Source: Candidatus Daviesbacteria bacterium RIFCSPLOWO2_01_FULL_39_12 (GTDB lineage: Bacteria > Patescibacteriota > Microgenomatia > Daviesbacterales > UBA10151). Taken from it: DNA of 33,026 bases. Shown here one piece after another: positions 31,057 to 33,026 of the stretch (position 1 is its first letter; every line of letters begins with the position of its first letter). The notes under the pieces were generated by a model. The model was not told the origin of the DNA. It ran no database searches and worked only from the letters and a program-made list of their open reading frames with translations. The position numbers and the translations under genes were made by a program. Location of the stretch: the NCBI GenBank assembly GCA_001776905.1, contig MFDM01000023.1, positions 84,351 through 117,376 of the forward strand, read 5' to 3'.

Positions 31057-32949
31057 TTATTTCGATTGGATCCCTAGTGAATAAAGTGTTTCTGCTGTTA
31101 TATCTGTTACGTCATTATTATTAACGGTAAATACAAAGAAATTTTCCACCTTATAAAACCAAGGTTTTTCTACTTTTTGCATTCTAGTGGAAATTGTATC
31201 TTCATCCACACATCTACTACTGCGTACAAAGCCTACTATATTATTCCTGACTTGAATACTCTTTATCAGTTCATCTTTACTACCAAAGCTGGCTATACAA
31301 CCATATGTTCCACGTTCTCTTCTTTGATGGATGACATTTGAAAGAATGTTAGCGGTGAGTACTTGTGGAAAATACTCATAACTTAAATCTGATTTATTCT
31401 CATCAAAATAAATTAAAATATCGCCTGCTTTAGCATATTCACCCAATTTTACAATTAACTTATCATATAATAATGCTACTTCAGTAATATTTATTTTCGG
31501 CCCACTCCCACCTTCATAATGTTTTTGAATCTCCTCCTTATTAGTTTTGTATAAATTAAATATTATCAGGAAAATTATAATTATAGATAGATATTTAAAT
31601 AGCGGTTTATTCTTTAGTTTATAGTAAAATGCGGTCAGTATGGCTCCCATAAATAGAGTCGCTCCTAAAGCAGGTAGCAAAAAATATGTCTGAATGCTAG
31701 TCCAACTATTAACTACATGGCCTTTAAAAATCCACATTGGTGTAATAAAGATCATTGAAAGTAACGGCCCGACAAAAATAGCTGCTTTTATCTCCTTTAG
31801 TTCCGACCTTCCCCACTCTAAAAAGCAGATTATAGCTATAGCTAGCATATAGACAGTACCAAGGACGGGAGGTAATATTAATGCTAAATGAGCTATGTCT
31901 AATTTTGCTGAGGGTTGATGCTGACTTAACAGATAAAATACGATAACATCTGAAACAGAAATGAAGACAAAAACCTTCATAAAAAACTGCAGAGGTTTTT
32001 TAGATAAAATTAAAGATAAAGTTACTGTTACAACCCAAAAGATTAACATCGGACCATTTATTAAAAACCCTAAATAATTAACAAAGTTAGGTAGGCTATA
32101 GTTATCTAAAATCCCAAAAAATTTCCAGTAATAATTCGGGAATATTGTCCAGGCAGGAGGAGCTAATGGGTCAAGAAGGTTATATAAATTTCCACCAAGA
32201 ATATCTTGAAAAAGCCACTGTGGACCTTTTACGATTGGACAACAAGCAGATACGGGTGAATTTGCAGAAATCATAATTATTGGTAAAAGAATAACAATTA
32301 ATCTTATAAGGGAAAATTTCAGATTACTGAGCTTTTGTGTGTATAATAACCAAAACATCTCTATTGAAGGAATAAGTAGCAATAAAGTAAACAGGCGGGG
32401 AGGTGACATGAGGTAAGTTGTAAAAAATAAGAAGCTTGCCAAAATAAGTAATTTTTTTGAGTATTTTTTAATTAAATAATAATAGGCAATGAAGGAAATA
32501 TTCATCATTGTTAATGCTAAATAATCCCTACCGTCTGAAATCCAATCTAGGGGACCTGCTGTAGAGGAATTAATACTAAAAATAATTGTGGTTAAAAAAG
32601 CTAATGGTATACTTTTAAAAATTATTAACACTATCGGGAAAATAGATAAAGTAGCTATTATTTTTAGAATAATAGTCACAACTAAATAACCTAAATAGTT
32701 ACGGCCTAAAAATTCTGATAATATACCTATGTAATAAACATTAGCAGTGTTATGTAACCCGATATATTTTTCCCAAACATCCCAAAAACGGATAACTGGA
32801 TTAGGTTGTAGTGATCTATAGTATATTAAATATGCCCATTCCGTTGTAAAATAATTTTTATAATAGACAATCTGATGAAAAACTGTAAAATGTATAAAAC
32901 TAACAAGGATAATTACTAATAAGAAAGTTAGTAGAGTTTTTCTCCTCAT
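31057..32949 (-). CDS. Polytopic membrane protein, GT-C-like paralog E
   Basis: About 630 residues. First membrane segment at about 6-25, then a loop with YFTTEW (Glu37), the counterpart of the Asp pair in paralogs B-D. YYIGILSEFLGRN and SPPRLFTLLLLIPSIEMFW match the shared motifs. The C-terminal domain opens ILIYFDENKSD and ends ENFFVFTVNNNDVTDIT. ATG 32949 was chosen over a TTG five codons upstream. The gene is the most AT-rich of those sampled here: two 60-base lines counted by hand give 18 and 20 percent GC. It has its own promoter candidate, so it is a separate unit. Function inferred only from the fold. Confidence 0.75.
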   Translation of the reverse strand: MRRKTLLTFLLVIILVSFIHFTVFHQIVYYKNYFTTEWAYLIYYRSLQPNPVIRFWDVWEKYIGLHNTANVYYIGILSEFLGRNYLGYLVVTIILKIIATLSIFPIVLIIFKSIPLAFLTTIIFSINSSTAGPLDWISDGRDYLALTMMNISFIAYYYLIKKYSKKLLILASFLFFTTYLMSPPRLFTLLLLIPSIEMFWLLYTQKLSNLKFSLIRLIVILLPIIMISANSPVSACCPIVKGPQWLFQDILGGNLYNLLDPLAPPAWTIFPNYYWKFFGILDNYSLPNFVNYLGFLINGPMLIFWVVTVTLSLILSKKPLQFFMKVFVFISVSDVIVFYLLSQHQPSAKLDIAHLALILPPVLGTVYMLAIAIICFLEWGRSELKEIKAAIFVGPLLSMIFITPMWIFKGHVVNSWTSIQTYFLLPALGATLFMGAILTAFYYKLKNKPLFKYLSIIIIFLIIFNLYKTNKEEIQKHYEGGSGPKINITEVALLYDKLIVKLGEYAKAGDILIYFDENKSDLSYEYFPQVLTANILSNVIHQRRERGTYGCIASFGSKDELIKSIQVRNNIVGFVRSSRCVDEDTISTRMQKVEKPWFYKVENFFVFTVNNNDVTDITAETLYSLGIQSK

Positions 32950-32950
32950 G

Positions 32951-32967
32951 AGCTTGCATATCAAGCT
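32951..32967. repeat. Short inverted repeat before the last gene
   Basis: AGCTTG and CAAGCT separated by CATAT form a perfect 6-base inverted repeat directly upstream of the ATG at 32949. It overlaps the proposed -10, so it could be an operator, but a chance occurrence is quite possible. Confidence 0.3.
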
Positions 32968-32991
32968 ACTCTAATTAAGAAAGGTTGTCAA
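32963..32991 (-). promoter_or_regulatory. Candidate promoter of paralog E
   Basis: Minus strand: perfect TTGACA (32991-32986), a 17-base spacer, TAGCTT (32968-32963), then 13 bases to the ATG. No Shine-Dalgarno. The remaining bases to the window edge (32992-33026) show no gene start. Confidence 0.5.
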
Positions 32992-33026
32992 GGTCTCGCA
33001 ATATTCCCCATAGAAATCCGACAGTT

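Noticed and set aside
1-33026. CRISPR arrays, insertion sequences, integrases, tRNA or rRNA genes, recoded UGA
   Set aside because: No regularly spaced repeats, transposase motifs, terminal inverted repeats or RNA-gene-like segments were seen. All recognised proteins end normally, many of them at TGA.

Overview
The window is a densely packed surface-glycan biosynthesis locus of an AT-rich bacterium. TGA is used as an ordinary stop, so there is no sign of recoded UGA. The gene style points to the Candidate Phyla Radiation (Patescibacteria), most likely a Microgenomates-type lineage: extreme compactness, many ATGA start/stop overlaps, a DUF5667-like exported protein, and families of ~600-residue polytopic membrane proteins with unassigned function. 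The assignment is inferred from gene content, because no rRNA or marker gene is present. There is no gene-free stretch over 300 bases; the longest gaps are about 70-80 bases. I see no tRNA, rRNA, CRISPR array, insertion sequence or integrase.

Layout. (1) 1-2616, plus strand: the 3' end of a UDP-GlcNAc 2-epimerase, a GT2 glycosyltransferase and an NAD-dependent sugar epimerase. (2) 2608-6323: a GC-richer module of a 3-ketoacyl reductase and a thiolase (minus strand), a divergent methyltransferase (plus) and a WecD-like GNAT acyltransferase (minus). (3) 6333-14443, minus strand: FkbM methyltransferase, ArnB-type aminotransferase, NodU-type carbamoyltransferase, SAM methyltransferase, GT4, GT2, FdtB/WlbC-type aminotransferase and left-handed beta-helix acetyltransferase, joined by four ATGA junctions. 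(4) 14469-25197, plus strand: a membrane protein, a small anchored protein, a Gfo/Idh/MocA oxidoreductase, a methyltransferase, a GT2, then three large membrane proteins. (5) 25204-32949, minus strand: two more large membrane proteins, a DUF5667-like exported protein, a sugar epimerase, a UDP-sugar 6-dehydrogenase and an orphan soluble protein with a degenerate Nudix-like region.

How the genes may work together. Two amino-sugar routes are suggested. One makes a 3-amino (possibly diacetamido-uronic) sugar through the 6-dehydrogenase, Gfo/Idh/MocA oxidoreductase, FdtB/WlbC-type aminotransferase, WlbB-like acetyltransferase and 2-epimerase. The other makes a 4-amino sugar through the ArnB-type aminotransferase and the WecD-like acyltransferase. 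The thiolase and reductase beside that acyltransferase could supply a 3-hydroxybutyryl-CoA donor, as in viosamine-type flagellin glycans. Carbamoyl and methyl transferases would decorate the product. GT2/GT4 enzymes would assemble it on the cytoplasmic face, and GT-C-like membrane proteins could act outside. No flippase, polymerase, initiating phosphoglycosyltransferase or 4,6-dehydratase was recognised here, so the locus must extend further or rely on genes elsewhere.
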